Shown: positions 1 through 9,696, counted from the first letter of the stretch. The stretch is DNA of 64,000 bases from Linum tenue (GCA_946122785.1 CAMGYJ010000006.1:46086066-46150065), one strand, 5' to 3'. Notes: generated from the letters alone by a model not told the origin. Translations and numbers: made by a program.

Positions 1-1
1 T

Positions 2-936
2 CACTACGACGGAAACCGCACGGCGAGGAAGGTGCTCCAATCGGGCTCTTACTGGCCCACGCTCTTCAAAGACGCAGACTCCTTCGCACGCAGGTGCGAC
101 CAATGCCAGAGGTCAGGTAACATCTCTGCTCATGATGAGATTCCCCAGAATGTGTTTATAACTTGTGAAATTTTTGATGTCTGGGGTATCGACTTCATGG
201 GCCCCTTCCCTCCATCTTTTTGCAATACCTATATCCTGGTTGTTGTTGACTACGTCTCTAGGTGGGCTGACGCGCAAGCTTTGCCCAATAATGATGCTAG
301 ACGTGTTTGTGGTTTTCTGAAGCAGCTATTCTCCCGGTTCGGGACACCTAGAGCCATCATAAGCGATCGAGGCACTCATTTCCAGGGCCAAATTGATAAG
401 TTACTGTCTCGCTATGGTGTGACTCACAAGGTGTCCGTGGCCTATCATCCTCAAACCAGTGGCCAGGCCGAGCTGACGAACCGGGAGCTCAAGCGTATCC
501 TGGAAAAGACGGTGGATCAGTCCCGCAAGGAATGGTCTACCAAGCTCGATGATGCTCTCTGGGCATATCGCACTGCCTACAAGACACCCATTGGTACTTC
601 ACCGTACCGGCTTGTCTATGGAAATGCATGCCATTTGCCCGTGGAGCTAGAGCACAAGGCCGTTTGGGCCCTTAAGCTGCTCAACTTGGATGTTAGTGTT
701 GTAGGTATTGAGCGCAAAATGCAGATAGTGGAGCTGGAGGAGTGGCATTACCACGCCTATGAGAACACCAAGTTGTACAATTGAGATCGCCAACCCGTAT
801 GGTGTTCCCGTATGGCACGATTGAGATTGCCAACCCGCAAACTGAGCCGTTTAAAGTCAATGGCCATCGTCTCAAGCTCTACTTGGGAGACGAGGTCGAA
901 CGTTCGGAGTTGGTAGTGGAAATCGCGGACCCTTAG
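2..936 (+). pseudogene. Integrase C-terminal part of pol (el.1)
   Basis: The frame is open from the window edge to the TGA at 782-784 and encodes the integrase that inserts element cDNA. Visible in order are the second half of the HHCC zinc finger (CDQC), then the catalytic core with D (in [10 protein letters not shown]), D (in ISDRGTHF) and E (in [12 protein letters not shown]), so the DDE triad is intact. After 780 the frame breaks. Compared with element C, about 100-150 bp encoding the GPY/F-like region is missing, and a short motif (TTGAGAT-GCCAACCCG) occurs twice, near 781 and 819. The last part, to the TAG at 934-936, is recognisable only in another frame. The core is preserved but the C-terminus is damaged. 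Confidence 0.9.
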
Positions 937-979
937 TTCCGCCAAGGGCGTCCAGCTAAAAGACGGTAAAGAAGCGCTT

Positions 980-997
980 GTGGGGAGGCAACCCCAC
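980..997 (+). other. Conserved post-pol RNA hairpin H1 (el.1)
   Basis: GTGGGG-AGGCAA-CCCCAC is a perfect 6-bp stem with a 6-nt loop. It lies 43 nt after the pol stop codon, the same spacing as in element C. Minus-strand B (45109-45126) and E (24042-24059) carry it too; in E one base pair has changed on both arms. A cis-acting role such as packaging or translation is inferred. Confidence 0.65.
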
Positions 998-1194
998 CAC
1001 GGTTTGCATTTCTACCCTTTTTCCTTTTCATTTTTGTCAGTTTTTGAGTCTTTGACTCTGTCAGGAGTCTGTCTGGAAAGTATTTTGTGCCTCGGCCGGT
1101 TCGTTTTAATATGTGTCTGGGTAAATTTTAGAGCCGGGGCACGAATGAGTTTTGGTGGTTTGAAATTGGAATTTTGAAAAATTGCAGAGGTAGG

Positions 1195-1448
1195 CTCGGC
1201 AGTAAAAACACGGGCGCCAGGGGAGCAAAACACGGCCATGTTTTCTCTCCTGCCCGCCCGTGTTTTCATCTTTGGGCAGAAGTGCTCTCGGCATTAAAAA
1301 CACGGGAAGGGGGGGTTCCAAAACACGGCCGTGTTTTGAACCCAGCCCGCCCGTGTTTTCAAAGGGGGGAGCACGCTCTCGGCCACAAAAACATGGGCGC
1401 GGAGCATCCAAAACACGGCCGTGTTTCAACCCGCCCGTGTTTTAATCT
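1195..1448 (+). repeat. Three tandem units (about 90 bp) of palindromic words, upstream of internal TATA
   Basis: Units begin near 1196, 1287 and 1377. Each has a CTCGGC start, an AAAAACACGGGC-type word, an AAAACACGGCCGTGTTTT-type palindrome and a CCCGCCCGTGTTTT-type end. The copy at 1320-1337 is a perfect 18-bp palindrome. The same words fill part of this element's LTR (5455-5800). Open frames across this block on both strands are repeat artefacts. Confidence 0.8.
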
Positions 1449-1453
1449 CCCCC

Positions 1454-1460
1454 TATAAAA
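1454..1460 (+). promoter_or_regulatory. TATA box of putative internal promoter (el.1)
   Basis: TATAAAA follows the palindrome array directly and precedes a CT-rich leader. Element C has a TATATATT at the equivalent place (39640-39647). A promoter for the env-position ORF is inferred; no transcript evidence is available. Confidence 0.5.
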
Positions 1461-2030
1461 ATCGATTTTTTCCCTTCCCCCTCCCTCAGAATCATTTTTT
1501 CAAATTCTCAGCAGCCCCCCCTCGCCGGATTTTCGGGTGTCTTCCCCTCTCCTCTGGTTTTCCGGCCATAACTCCCTCTCCCGCCCTCCAAATCACAAAC
1601 CGCGACCGCCCCTACGCTCCTGGCGTCGAGGAGCACATTCCCCAGAGTTTTGGGACTGTTTTAAGGAGGTTGGGTCGCTGTCGGCGAGTTCTCCGGCGAG
1701 TCTTCGGTGGGTCTTCCGGCGCCTTTGGGGTGTTTTCTTCCCTCTTCTTCACCTACTTTGCGGTATCTGCTTGCGTCTCCAGGTGTGTTTTCCTGATCTC
1801 CTGTTTTATTTTTGGATAATCGGTACCTAGAGTTAGGTGAAGAACTTGGGATTGTGGCATGATTTGCGAATGATTTGGTAGGCCGATGGCGCTCTTTGCT
1901 TGTTATATTTTTGTCCCGGGATTTCAGTTCCTCGGCCTACCATTTTCATGTTGGTATTGTATGCGTGCTTGTGTGGCTTATGTGTGCTAGATCGATTAGT
2001 CGATATGTGGGATGGCTTTGGTGGTTTTTC

Positions 2031-2082
2031 CACCAGGGGCCTAGTCCACTGCCCGAATCGCTCGATTTGAGGGCCCCCGGTG
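2031..2082 (+). other. RNA hairpin H2, copy a
   Basis: Outer arms CACC-A-GGGGCC (2031-2041) and GGCCCC-C-GGTG (2072-2082) pair with one mismatch. They enclose the conserved TAGTCCACTG strand and an inner stem CGAATCG/CGATTTG with one G-U pair. It lies within the putative intron. Confidence 0.55.
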
Positions 2083-2123
2083 TGTTTGTTTGTGTGATTC
2101 TCGTGGTGAATGGTATGATTGTT

Positions 2124-2177
2124 ACACCGGGAGCCTAGTCCACTGTCCATATCTTTCGATGTGAGGGCTCCCGGTGT
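2124..2177 (+). other. RNA hairpin H2, copy b
   Basis: Arms ACACCGGGAGCC (2124-2135) and GGCTCCCGGTGT (2166-2177) form a perfect 12-bp stem around TAGTCCACTGTC and an inner stem CATATC/GATGTG. It is the second tandem copy in the intron; its outer-stem bases differ from copies a and c, yet pairing is kept. Confidence 0.6.
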
Positions 2178-2244
2178 GGTTTTTGGCTAACATTGACCCT
2201 GTTCGCTTGTGTGCCATTCGTACATCCTTTTGCTTTGCAGGACC

Positions 2245-3462
2245 ATGGAGGCCTACCTCGACCAGTTGAGAATCACACAACGCCACCTGCTGCGGACCAT
2301 CCGTACCCGCCATATCGCCGAGCACCTGCACCTCGACTTTGGGGTGTTCGAGGCGCTTCATGCCAGGCCACAGAAGGAGGCAGTTGTTCGTGCCTATGGC
2401 TGGCGGCGCCTTCTCTGCCTCGCTGAGCCGACCTACCAGGAGCTCGTCTGGGAGTTCTATGCCTCCTTCCGCCACACCCAAAGGAGGTCGGCCGACCATG
2501 CTGATGCGGTCCATTTCACGCTCGGCGGGGTGGAGCACTCCATCAGTTACTGGGAGTTGGCCACTGCACTTCGGCTCAACTCCCCGCACCCCAGCGACCG
2601 CCCCATGTACGTGGAAGTGACCGATCCCACCAACTTTGCTGACCAGGCCTACTTCCAGCGCATCTGCCTACCAAACTATACGGATGAGCGGTACATCGCC
2701 AGCCAGACGCGGGCCACTCTCCTCCTTCCGGAGTGGCGAATACTCAACCACCTGCTCACTAGTTCCTACACTCCCAGCCGGGGCTCGTCCAACCGGGTCA
2801 CCCTCCGGACCCTGTTCTTCATGCACACGATGGGTCGCTCTGAGGACACTATCGAGTTGGGCTATGTGCTCACCCGGACATTCACCAAGGCCTACGCCAA
2901 CTAGGATCGCCACCTTGTCTGTGGCCCGGTGATCACCGCCCTAGCCCGCTACTACGGGGTCGACACCACTGGGATGATCATGGTCCGAGCAGCGACCCCA
3001 TTCAGCGAAGCCACCCTCCGCCATCAGCACATGCTTGCTCGACAAGGGCGTGTGGTATGGATTGCGGGTCTCCCTTGGCCGCCTGCCCCTGAACCTGCCG
3101 GGGACGACCAACCAGAGTTGAGCACCGCTGGGCGGCGCCGGGTTCCCCGTCGTACTGTTCCTCGTGCCCAGGCACCCGCGAGCCCATCCGCTGGTCCCCG
3201 GTCTCCCGCCCCCGCGGTCTTCATTTCTGACCAGTTGGCGGCCATCGCTCAGCAGAACGAGCGCATTCTGGCCGGCCAGGAGAGCATTCACACCCGCCTC
3301 GATCGTGAGCGGGACCGCGGCCGTCGTCTTATGTCCCGCCAGCACTACATCATGTCCAACCTGTGCCTGGACCCGAACGCAGTTCACTACCCCTTCGTGC
3401 ATTCCCCGGGGTATGAGAACGAGTACCCCCCACCCACCGGCGATGGTGGCGATGCGTTCTAG
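2245..3462 (+). pseudogene. Env-position ORF (putative plant retrotransposon ORF, Athila type), one nonsense codon
   Basis: The start is taken as the ATG at 2245 because a splice-acceptor-like sequence ends at 2240 and the upstream in-frame ATG lies in the putative intron. The frame is about 405 codons and is open to 3462 except for a TAG at 2902-2904. The N-terminal two thirds match the family found after integrase in Athila-like elements (motifs YQELVWEFYASF, FTLGG, SYWELATALRL, ATLLLPEWRILNHLL). The last third is Pro/Arg-rich, then Arg-rich with possible coiled-coil (QQNERILAGQESIHTRLDRERDRGRR). I see no signal peptide or membrane segment, so a true envelope role is not supported; the function is unknown. 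Element C carries a more degraded homologue. Confidence 0.75.
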
Positions 3463-3776
3463 TGGCAAGTGGCTGGTTCTGCACTTGATTTCTTTTCCAG
3501 ACTGAGACTCCATGTTTTTGTTGTTTCTTTCTGTTTTGTTCTTTTGGATTGTAGACTTGGAACTCTGGTTCTTTCACCCAGTGTGTGTCTTTTGATGACT
3601 TTAGCTCTGTGCCTTGGCCTTGGACTGGTCTGCCTTCCAGTCCCCGTTCCTGATCTCATTTCACGGTAACATCGTTCCCCTTCCCTCTGCTCCATTGAGG
3701 ACACTGTCGCATTTAAGTGTGTGTGTGTGGGGGGGGGGGGGGGTTCTTTGTATTCATTGGAACGTATATATGTGTG

Positions 3777-3824
3777 CTTGGAGCCTAGTGCGCTGTCCAA
3801 ATCTCGAGATTTGAGGGCTCCAAG
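3777..3824 (+). other. RNA hairpin H2, copy c
   Basis: CTTGGAGCC (3777-3785) pairs perfectly with GGCTCCAAG (3816-3824). Inside is the 16-bp palindrome CAAATCTCGAGATTTG. Homologues lie at 42236-42283 (C) and, minus strand, 31832-31879 (B). Confidence 0.65.
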
Positions 3825-4414
3825 TACTGTTGGTTTGCTTGATCATATTGGCACTGTGGATTTGATTGGTGAATCGAATGGATTTGGAATTAATGCATGA
3901 CAACCTGATTATAACTAGGACGTCCTATAATGATGACTGAGACGTGTAGTAGAGTTGTGTAGGGGTTCAGTTTTTCAACTATTTGCTTACCAACTGTGAC
4001 TTGAATTGATCACTTTCTCTTGTCAGTCGTTTATGCATCTAGTTCAGGGAATCAGAATGAGAGATAGAGCATATAGGTAGCCATGTGAGATTTGAGCCTG
4101 CTCGTTTCTTTCTTATGCGATAGTTCCCTCTTCCATGATGTGCAGCATTCACGTTGTCATTAGCTAAGATGATGGAGGCATAGGATGAGCCCACGACCAA
4201 ATTGACTGTCCTGATGTGTCATATCCCCTAGTCAGCCCTTTGAGCCGTCTGTTATCCTTCCTTTCGGTCTACAATGAAAAATCACCCTTTTGCATCTCTT
4301 ATAAGGTTCCACAGAGTGGTTTTTAAATGTTGTCTGCTGTTCCGCTAAATGTAATGTGAGGGTTGGAGGTAGTTCTTAAAAAGTTGGGCATGTGTTTGAA
4401 AAATGTGAATAGGG

Positions 4415-4484
4415 GGTGGTTCTCTCAAGAAATGAAAAAACAAAGAAAAAGAAAAAAAATGAATGAAAGCAAAAGAGAGCCACC
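4415..4484 (+). other. RNA hairpin H3 with A-rich loop (el.1)
   Basis: GGTGGTTCTCT (4415-4425) pairs with AGAGAGCCACC (4474-4484), one G-U pair, enclosing about 48 nt of almost pure A/G. C (42872-42942) and B (minus, 31227-31289) keep the arrangement. Confidence 0.5.
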
Positions 4485-5253
4485 ACCAAAAATCTGAATA
4501 GTGCCCATTAAGTAGTGTTTCTTAGCAGTCTGGCTTGGAAATACTAGCATTTATGTGACCTCTTTCGCTCTTGTGCTCTAAAGAATTTGAGTAATGCAGA
4601 ATGGCAGAAAGAAAGTAAGTGGTTTGATTGGCTGTGATTGTGTTGGGTTGGAATTGTGGAACCTTGTGCTATGAATACTTCCACCACCTAAAAGGCCTTT
4701 TCCCCATGTCCAAGACCCTAGCCAGTCATTTGAACCTGTGTCTAAGACCTTCGGACTAGTTAGTGGTGACACCCCATATGTGAACTCTAGCATTTAGAGG
4801 TTGCAGTCATGGTGAAGAGACGTTAGGGATTGAGAGAATAAGCATGCACATTTTTTGCATCAAATTGTCCTGACCCCACTGGTCGAGAGTGAGCGATTCA
4901 TTTTCTCATATTCTCTATACTCTTTATCCCGGTGAGGACCTAGATTGCTCGGTCTCAATTCTGATATCTTGAGTTTTGTGCATAAGGTGACTGTCTTGAG
5001 TAAGTGGTTGAGTCAAGTCTATGTTGGTCGATGAATAGAAGGGAGACTCCTCCTTTACTCGATTTTGCTGCACTCCAATGTCTTTTGTGGTGGTTGTCTA
5101 GGTTGCTGTTGAAGTTGTTCATATGTTGATGTCTAAAAGCCAGTATGACTCCCATGTTTCGTGCCTATATGATCTGTCCCCAAGGGTTGCATAATTGAAA
5201 TGTTTTGAGCTTACCTTGTGTCTGACTTGGTTTGCTTGGGGACAAGCAAACGG

Positions 5254-5270
5254 TTAAGTGTGGGGGAGTT
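5254..5270 (+). other. Polypurine tract of el.1
   Basis: TTAAGTGTGGGGGAGTT abuts the LTR start TGATAAC. It would prime plus-strand DNA synthesis. Confidence 0.8.
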
Positions 5271-6730
5271 TGATAACAATATAATTGCACATGTTTGTAC
5301 CCCTAGTTCTTATCCATTTGCGGGGTATAGTCGTGTGTTTTTGGCCTATTTTACGCCGGGTTGTGCTACTTTGTCATATTTCAGGTCCCAGACGTCGAAG
5401 GAAAGGCTAAGCACGAGTTTTAGGGCATTTGGAAGTCATTCGGTCGAGTTGGGGCCAAAGCACGGGCAGGAGGCCTGAAGAGCACGACCGTGTACACCAA
5501 AAAGCACGCCAGTGTTTTTATTGCCGAGAGCTGAACTGATGAGAAGGCCAAAGCACGGGCAGGACTATACCAAAACACGGTCGTGTTCCTGGGCCGTGTT
5601 TTTACTACCGAGGCTTGATCCAAGATGCTCCTGTGCTGGCCCAAAACACGGGCGGGAGTGACAGCAAACACGGCCGTGTCTCACTTTTTTCACGACCGTG
5701 TTTTCCCCAAGATGTGGGCGTGTTTTTAACATGTGGCAAGGGCACGGGCGGGCAAAAGCAAAGCACGGCCGTGCCCTCAACCGTGTTTTGCCCACGGTCA
5801 GCCTTTTTAGGCAGATTTGAGCCAAAGGAGAAGGGGTTCCGAGTTTTAGAGAGAGAGAGTGAATCCTAGAGAGAGAAAGTGAGGAACCAGAGTTCCCAAG
5901 TGCCCTAGCTTGATCTTCATCACCATTGGAGCCCGGCTTGAGCTTGGAGAAGATCCGATTGAGCGCCATAAGCAGATTCTCATCCTTCACAGTATGGTTT
6001 CCGCATCTGAGCTAGATTTCCCATCTCTCTCTATGAAGTAAACTTCTTATTCACCTGGGTATGAAGAACCCTAGATTTTTTTGTGTTAAGTCAGATTGTA
6101 TGAATCCAAGTACAGATTCTGTGATTTGATTATATTCAATTGAGGTTTGATTTATTGAATGGCATGAATCCTGATCAAATTCCTGTTGTTTCTGCTTTAA
6201 CCTAGAAAGAGAATATCTGCCTAGGATTGATAGAGCACCCTTGATTGAAGGTGGGGAGTTGGTGGCTTTAGTCGAGGATCCAACTCACTATTCTGTACCG
6301 AATTCACTTCGGTAGTGGAGGTTTTGTTCATTAGGACCTCAATCTGTTTACTCTGGTGGAGGTTAGTCGCCTGCTGGAGACTCAGATTGAGAGGGTCTGG
6401 AGACCTTTAGTCGAGACTTCAGGCTGTTTAAGAACCTCCCGCAGTATAACTATCATTGAAACTGAACTTTGTAAATTGCAATCCGGCTTAACTGCAGTCT
6501 AGGGGGAACCATATCCGGGTGACCTCTCTCGACTTGAAAACAACTGTTTAACTGCTTGCTTGTTTGTTAGTTTAGACGTGCACTAAAGTTTCACTGCTAG
6601 ATAATAAGAATTCACTAAGTAGTCGTCACATCTAGGACCCGGGTTGACATTAAAACCCAAACCCGCTATACTACGCTTTAGGAAGTGGTTACACTTGGCC
6701 CTTTTCTAGAGTGACAGTAGGAGTGAGTCA
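5271..6730 (+). repeat. 3' LTR of el.1 (1460 bp)
   Basis: It begins TGATAACAAT directly after the polypurine tract and ends GTGAGTCA. The region 5455-5800 holds palindromic words of the AAACACGGCCGTGTTT type; the rest resembles the C and B LTRs only in blocks (for example TTTCAGGTCC and CCCGGGTTGA). A CACTT-rich end block precedes 6730. Confidence 0.85.
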
Positions 6731-8330
6731 GCATGCTAGTTTCAACCCCAACAATGACCAATGACCAAGCAACACGTGTCATACGTTTTTACTATAAGAG
6801 GAGCTCTTCGGCTATTGATTTTAGGGGTGGTTGAGGGGGGGGGGGGGGGGGGGGAGGCGACCGAAATATAAATTTGATAGGTAAAAATACTTTCTGGTCC
6901 TTTCTTTTTACTCTTTCTTGAGAGACTCAATTCAGTTCGGAGATCTGCGAGATAGGAGCATAAAGGGGCATTCTTAGATCCCATTAAGGTTGGTGTTTGT
7001 AATCTCAACCTTCTTTTATTAAGAAGATCACATGTAGTCGATTTTATGATCAATCACAATACAGTTATATCATCCATTTGCTTGCCTATTTATCTCTATC
7101 AGCTTTATTTATTTCATGAGCTGCTTCACATTTAAGCCATCGGTTCAGTTTCTATTTAAGCAATATACTATTACTGCAATCTACATATATCTGATTCCTT
7201 TCAATTAAAAGTCGTTTATGTAACAATAACTTATATGTCCCATCTAAATCTGCTTGCTTTAGTTAAAATCATTACCCTAATTTCTTGGTAAGCATCTTTT
7301 TGCACTTTAGTCAAGTTCCAATTTCTTTTTATGTATATATAACTTAAACCAACATATAGCTTTCAATCGTCAAAATTTCATCAACTGAAACAAATATATT
7401 TTTCTTTTTAAAACCAAATCCAAAAAAAAAAATCAACATATCACAATAAATTTAAGATTTTACAAACCCATAACTGTTTTTGAAAATCAACCCTAGTCTA
7501 ATGAAAATCACAAGCAGTAGCAGTGATTTAGTCCAGTCTCTAACAAAATCACATGCATAAGTGATTTATATTCGCCAAAATTAGAAATTTTAGAGCATGT
7601 CAATTGATTTTTTATTGAAGAAAATTATTTTCTTTAGGCAAACTATAGCATATCAATAGCTACATCTAAAACCATCGACCAAATCACCAAGCATAAAAAT
7701 CCGAGATCATCAAACTCATACACATCTTATTTCCAAACCACAGAACTGTAAATAATAGTCCGTTTATTTAGTTTAATTTCCCTTAATCATACCAAAATCG
7801 AGGTTAGAAGAGACTCACCCAGATCTGGCCTCTCTTTCAAACCTGCAAAAAAATGAAGAGTAAAGTCTGAATTAGATCAAGATTTTGTTTAAAAAAAAGA
7901 CAAATAAGATAACAGATTGAGCATAAGGATTTAGAAACCGAAAGTCTCACCTTTGCCTCAGTTCGCCTGCGACCTCGTCCTTCTTTCGAGACCAGAAAAC
8001 GAAAATCTTTTTATCGTCCTTAGTCCGAAACCAGATACCAAAAACATAACAAAACGAAAGAAAAATTAGTAGAGTCCGAATTAAAATTTGAAAAATAGAA
8101 GACAAGACCATGCATGTTATGACTTTACCTAGATCGAGAGTCTTCCAGTCATATTTGAATGACCGACGGGGGCATCCCCGCCTTTTGCTGCTATAGGCAC
8201 TAGGCAGCGGCGTGACCCGCTGCCCGTCTTCTCCTCCCCTCGCACAAATCAAAACCCATAAGGAAAATATCAGAATCTGAATCTTAAACCAGAAAAATAT
8301 AAATGAAATAGGCATGCAAGGCCAGGATCT
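6731..8330. repeat. Repeat R1 (Tat-LTR-like end plus 1.3 kb with putative minus-strand exon)
   Basis: 6731-7031 matches the Tat-type LTR at 18373-18668, and 6731-8300 matches 19405-20961 along its length with small indels. A G run at 6835-6854 is 20 bases long here but 14 and 12 in the other copies. On the minus strand an exon-like block near 8130-8215 (peptide SSKRRGCPRRSFKYDWKTLDLG) is conserved, followed by GT and, further on, a TTTGCAG acceptor-like site. I do not recognise the peptide. Alternatives are a captured gene piece or simply a long LTR. Confidence 0.6.
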
Positions 8331-8581
8331 TACGTAGAGTGTTATTTTCGGGTCGATCTGGGGAGTCGGGTTCGTTTCTCATATAGGGAGATCGAAGAGA
8401 GGAAGAGGGGTCTCGTTTTTTTGTTGTTGTGGTTCGTGTTTTAGAGGAAGAGTATCCTCTCGTTTCTTTCTCATCTCAGAGAAGGCGAGAGAGAAAGGAA
8501 TATAGGGTTTTCGTTTGCTTCTGGAAGAGAAGAGAGAAGACAGAAGGATCGAGAACAAGAAAGGAAGAACAGAGAACGAGT

Positions 8582-8618
<37 letters not shown>

Positions 8619-8789
8619 GCTGCTTTTGGTTCAGATGGTAGGGTTTCGTTTTGAGATGGTTATATAACCCTATTTTTTAAACGGCGATTTTGGCCTTTGG
8701 GTTTCAGATATATTACAACCCATTGCCACCGTGTTTTTGCATAATTACGGAATTGCCCTCCCTTCATCTCTATTTTAAAAAACTAAAAC
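8331..8789 (-). promoter_or_regulatory. Promoter/5'-UTR-like DNA, minus strand
   Basis: Read on the minus strand there is a TATA-like palindrome GGTTATATAACC (8658-8669), then a CT repeat ((GA)15 on the plus strand, 8585-8614) and CT-rich leader leading into the R1 exon-like block. The plus-strand open frame at 8429-8641 is a by-product of the GA repeat. Together with R1 this could be the 5' end of a broken gene. Confidence 0.35.
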
Positions 8790-9483
8790 TAGGGATGACA
8801 ATAAAACTCGAACCCATGGGTACCCACCCGACCCAACCCGGTCAACGCGGGTAAAACCCATGTTGACGGGTTTTGGGTCGGGTTCGGATTTAAACGCGCT
8901 ACACTATTCACTAGGTCAGATTGGGTTTGGGTTTAGGTAAACTCGTCCCATGGGTACCCGCCCACACACATATAATTAATTTCCTGGTATATTTAATATT
9001 TTAAATAATATATCTTCCTTAAACAACTAATATTCTTTATGTTCGTGGTGACATGTATAATTTGTTCTTTCTAATTGTTTAGAATAAAGTTGATATTATG
9101 AAGTGGAGAGTGAAGAAACTTAGTTGACGAGAAAGAAGCTTTCAATTAATCTTATTGTTTATAGATGCTTATCTTTAATTTTGAACAATTTGTATTGATC
9201 ATTTGCGGTTTGCTTGTATGCTCTAGATTGTTGTTTTTTGTATAAATAATTTGTATGAGAAAATTGATGTTAAACTTTAATTTTGAAAGAAACTTGTTAT
9301 TGTAAATTTTTTACCATATAAACCCACGGGTACCCATGAACCCGCGGATACTCAGCAGGTTGGGTTGGGTTTGAGTTTTTCAAACCCAACGGGTTTTACC
9401 CCGGGTTTTTTTGGCGGATAAACCTATGGGTTTGGGTTGGGGTTTGACAAAACCCTCCCCAACCCGACCCATTGCCATCCCTA
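8790..9483. mobile_element. hAT-type MITE, 694 bp
   Basis: The ends are TAGGGATGACAAT and ATTGCCATCCCTA, imperfect 13-bp terminal inverted repeats. Subterminal DNA at both ends is filled with GGGT/ACCC words (GGTTGGGTTTGGG type) in inverted orientation. The flanks are ACTAAAAC (8782-8789) and ACTAATAC (9484-9491), an 8-bp TSD with one mismatch as expected for hAT elements. There is no transposase, so it is non-autonomous. Confidence 0.88.
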
Positions 9484-9491
9484 ACTAATAC

Positions 9492-9600
9492 CACTTAAGC
9501 GTGTCCACCGAGTTTCGAACTGGGGTCATTGGGCTCATTCAAGCATTGTAAGCAACGATCAAAACCATCTCTGCTACCGGCCCATTTTGGTTATTTTGAA
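9492..9600 (-). other. tRNA-derived SINE-like head
   Basis: On the minus strand, TAGCAGAGATGG (9565-9576) resembles a pol III A box and GTTCGAAAC (9512-9520) a B box, about 56 nt apart. No clear tail or TSD is visible because the MITE inserted just downstream. Confidence 0.35.
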
Positions 9601-9696
9601 ACTCTTTCCATTTTATTTCCAATATTATTAATATGAAATTAGTAGAACAAAAAATCTCTAAGTTATATTAATTTTGTTCTTAAAATTCACAGCCCT

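Larger units (their letters stand above)
1783..2240 (+). other. Putative 5'-UTR intron before env-position ORF (el.1)
   Basis: A donor-like CTCCAG|GTGTG at 1783 and a strong acceptor TTTTGCTTTGCAG ending at 2240 flank this 458-bp stretch, four bases before the ATG. Element C has the same arrangement (CTCCAG|GTTTG, then TTTTTCTTTTGCAG). Two copies of hairpin H2 lie inside. Confidence 0.5.
3463..5270 (+). other. Long 3' UTR of el.1
   Basis: No ORF is convincing here. The stretch from about 3830 to 5270 matches C (42290-43722) and minus-strand B (30440-31830) over nearly its full length. It contains hairpins H2c and H3, a G homopolymer (3729-3743) after a TTAAGTGTG motif, and the terminal polypurine tract. 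Confidence 0.8.
1..6730 (+). mobile_element. El.1: Athila-like Ty3/gypsy LTR retrotransposon, 3' half
   Basis: The element enters from the left edge, so its 5' LTR, gag, protease and RT are outside the window. In order it shows integrase, a conserved post-pol hairpin, an internal palindrome array with TATA box, an intron-like segment, an env-position ORF, a 3' UTR of about 1.8 kb, a polypurine tract and a 3' LTR. Order and protein types match Athila-lineage elements, which carry an extra ORF after pol. The right end at 6730 is called from the terminal CA and from the start of repeat R1 at 6731; R-family copies near 18373 and 19405 show the uninterrupted sequence at that point. The left TSD cannot be checked. 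Confidence 0.9.

Noticed and set aside
1195..1448. Regularly spaced repeats as a CRISPR array
   Set aside because: Units are contiguous tandem copies in a plant retrotransposon without spacers of uniform length or cas genes.
2245..3462. True envelope gene
   Set aside because: No signal peptide, membrane anchor or fusion-type segment is visible in el.1 or C; only the position is envelope-like.
3777..3824. Hammerhead or other self-cleaving ribozyme
   Set aside because: The conserved CTGATGA and GAAA core motifs are absent from H1, H2 and H3.
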